59,234 bases of DNA from Streptomyces virginiae (GTDB lineage: Bacteria > Actinomycetota > Actinomycetes > Streptomycetales > Streptomycetaceae). The stretch covers positions 1 to 59,234 of the forward strand of contig NZ_JOAK01000033.1 in assembly GCF_000720455.1 (NCBI RefSeq), written 5' to 3'. How positions within the stretch are numbered: position 1 is the first letter of the stretch; the number at the start of each line of letters is the position of its first letter. The notes under the pieces are model-generated. The model had not been told where the DNA came from. It worked only from the letters and a program-made list of their open reading frames with translations, and did not search any database. The position numbers were made by a program, and so were the translations under genes. Positions 59,040 to 59,234 of the stretch are shown here, piece after piece.

Positions 59040-59234
59040 CCGTTCCGCTCCCGCGGGGTAGCGGTCCGGGGCGGCCCCCGGCCGGTGTGCTGGGGCTCTG
59101 CCCCAGACCTCGCGCCTCAATCGCCGGCGGGGCTTGGTTTGGCTGCGCCTGCCCGTCCGCTCCCGCGGGGGTAGCCGTCCGGGACGGCCCCCGGCCGGTG
59201 TGCTGGGGCTCTGCCCCAGACCCCGCGCCTCAAT
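59040..59234. repeat. 114-bp GC-rich repeat units in reverse orientation at the right edge
   Basis: Reverse-complement copies of the left-edge unit: GGCCGGTGTGCTGGGGCTCT at about 59080 and again at about 59194, 114 bases apart, the last copy cut by the window end. Bases between (CGCTCCCGCGGGG.., GGCTGCGCCTGCCCG..) match the left-edge spacer with few changes. With 181-358 it makes the two window ends a large inverted repeat. Confidence 0.88.

Overview
High G+C, dense gene packing, GTG/TTG starts, twin DUF397/helix-turn-helix genes, a class E sortase with an LAXTG surface protein, chitinase genes with DasR-like sites and a bald-type GC-rich intergenic repeat all point to a Streptomyces chromosome (or a very close relative). 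I recognise about 50 protein genes and three identical tRNA-Lys(CTT) genes. The outermost ~200 bases at both ends carry the same 114-bp repeat unit in opposite orientation.

Layout. 0.4-5.2 kb: a histidine phosphatase, then a tightly overlapping three-gene operon of an Fe-S type PD-(D/E)XK nuclease, an unknown protein and a superfamily 1 helicase. 5.2-12.3 kb: MarR regulator with a divergent FMN reductase, small conserved genes, tRNA-Lys, a secreted M6 metalloprotease, a PAS-GGDEF-EAL protein, and a DUF397/HTH pair. 12.5-23.4 kb: secreted GH18 chitinase, luciferase-like monooxygenase, IclR regulator, second tRNA-Lys, acyl-CoA ligase, chitin-active LPMO, an SPFH protein with a repeat-rich leader, and an NlpC/P60 hydrolase. 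23.6-35.5 kb: third tRNA-Lys, class F sortase and secreted partner, NagD-like HAD phosphatase, then a phosphonate block (secreted phosphodiesterase/phosphatase, four-gene ABC importer, phosphonatase-like hydrolase, FAD oxidase, GntR regulator), and an LAXTG surface protein. 35.9-42.6 kb: ROK regulator divergent from a Gfo/Idh/MocA dehydrogenase, FAH-family hydrolase, a second YidC-like insertase, class E sortase and a TPR/SEC-C protein.

42.7-55.2 kb is an accessory island, visibly less GC-rich than its surroundings. The plus strand has a MORC/MutL-type GHKL ATPase, a DUF4420-like PD-(D/E)XK nuclease, a Z1-domain helicase, a cytosine-5 methyltransferase homologue that lacks the catalytic cysteine, and an intact cytosine-5 methyltransferase. 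The minus strand, converging on it, has a Vsr endonuclease, a fusion of a Cro/CI-type HTH to a second GHKL ATPase, an unknown protein, and a DUF6339-like protein. This is most simply read as a methylation-linked anti-phage locus related to MutL/MORC-Z1 systems (Mza-like), with unusual parts: a pseudo-methyltransferase paired with an active one, and an HTH-GHKL sensor/regulator module with its own candidate operator. The window closes with small membrane proteins, a GNAT acetyltransferase, an AbiEi/DUF559-like protein and a DUF445 membrane protein.

Functional links. Chitinase and LPMO would act together on chitin and share DasR-type sites. The phosphonate block appears to be controlled by its adjacent HutC-type GntR protein, because the same operator-like sequence precedes both the oxidase-led operon and the secreted phosphatase. 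All functions are inferred by reading motifs; no database search was run.
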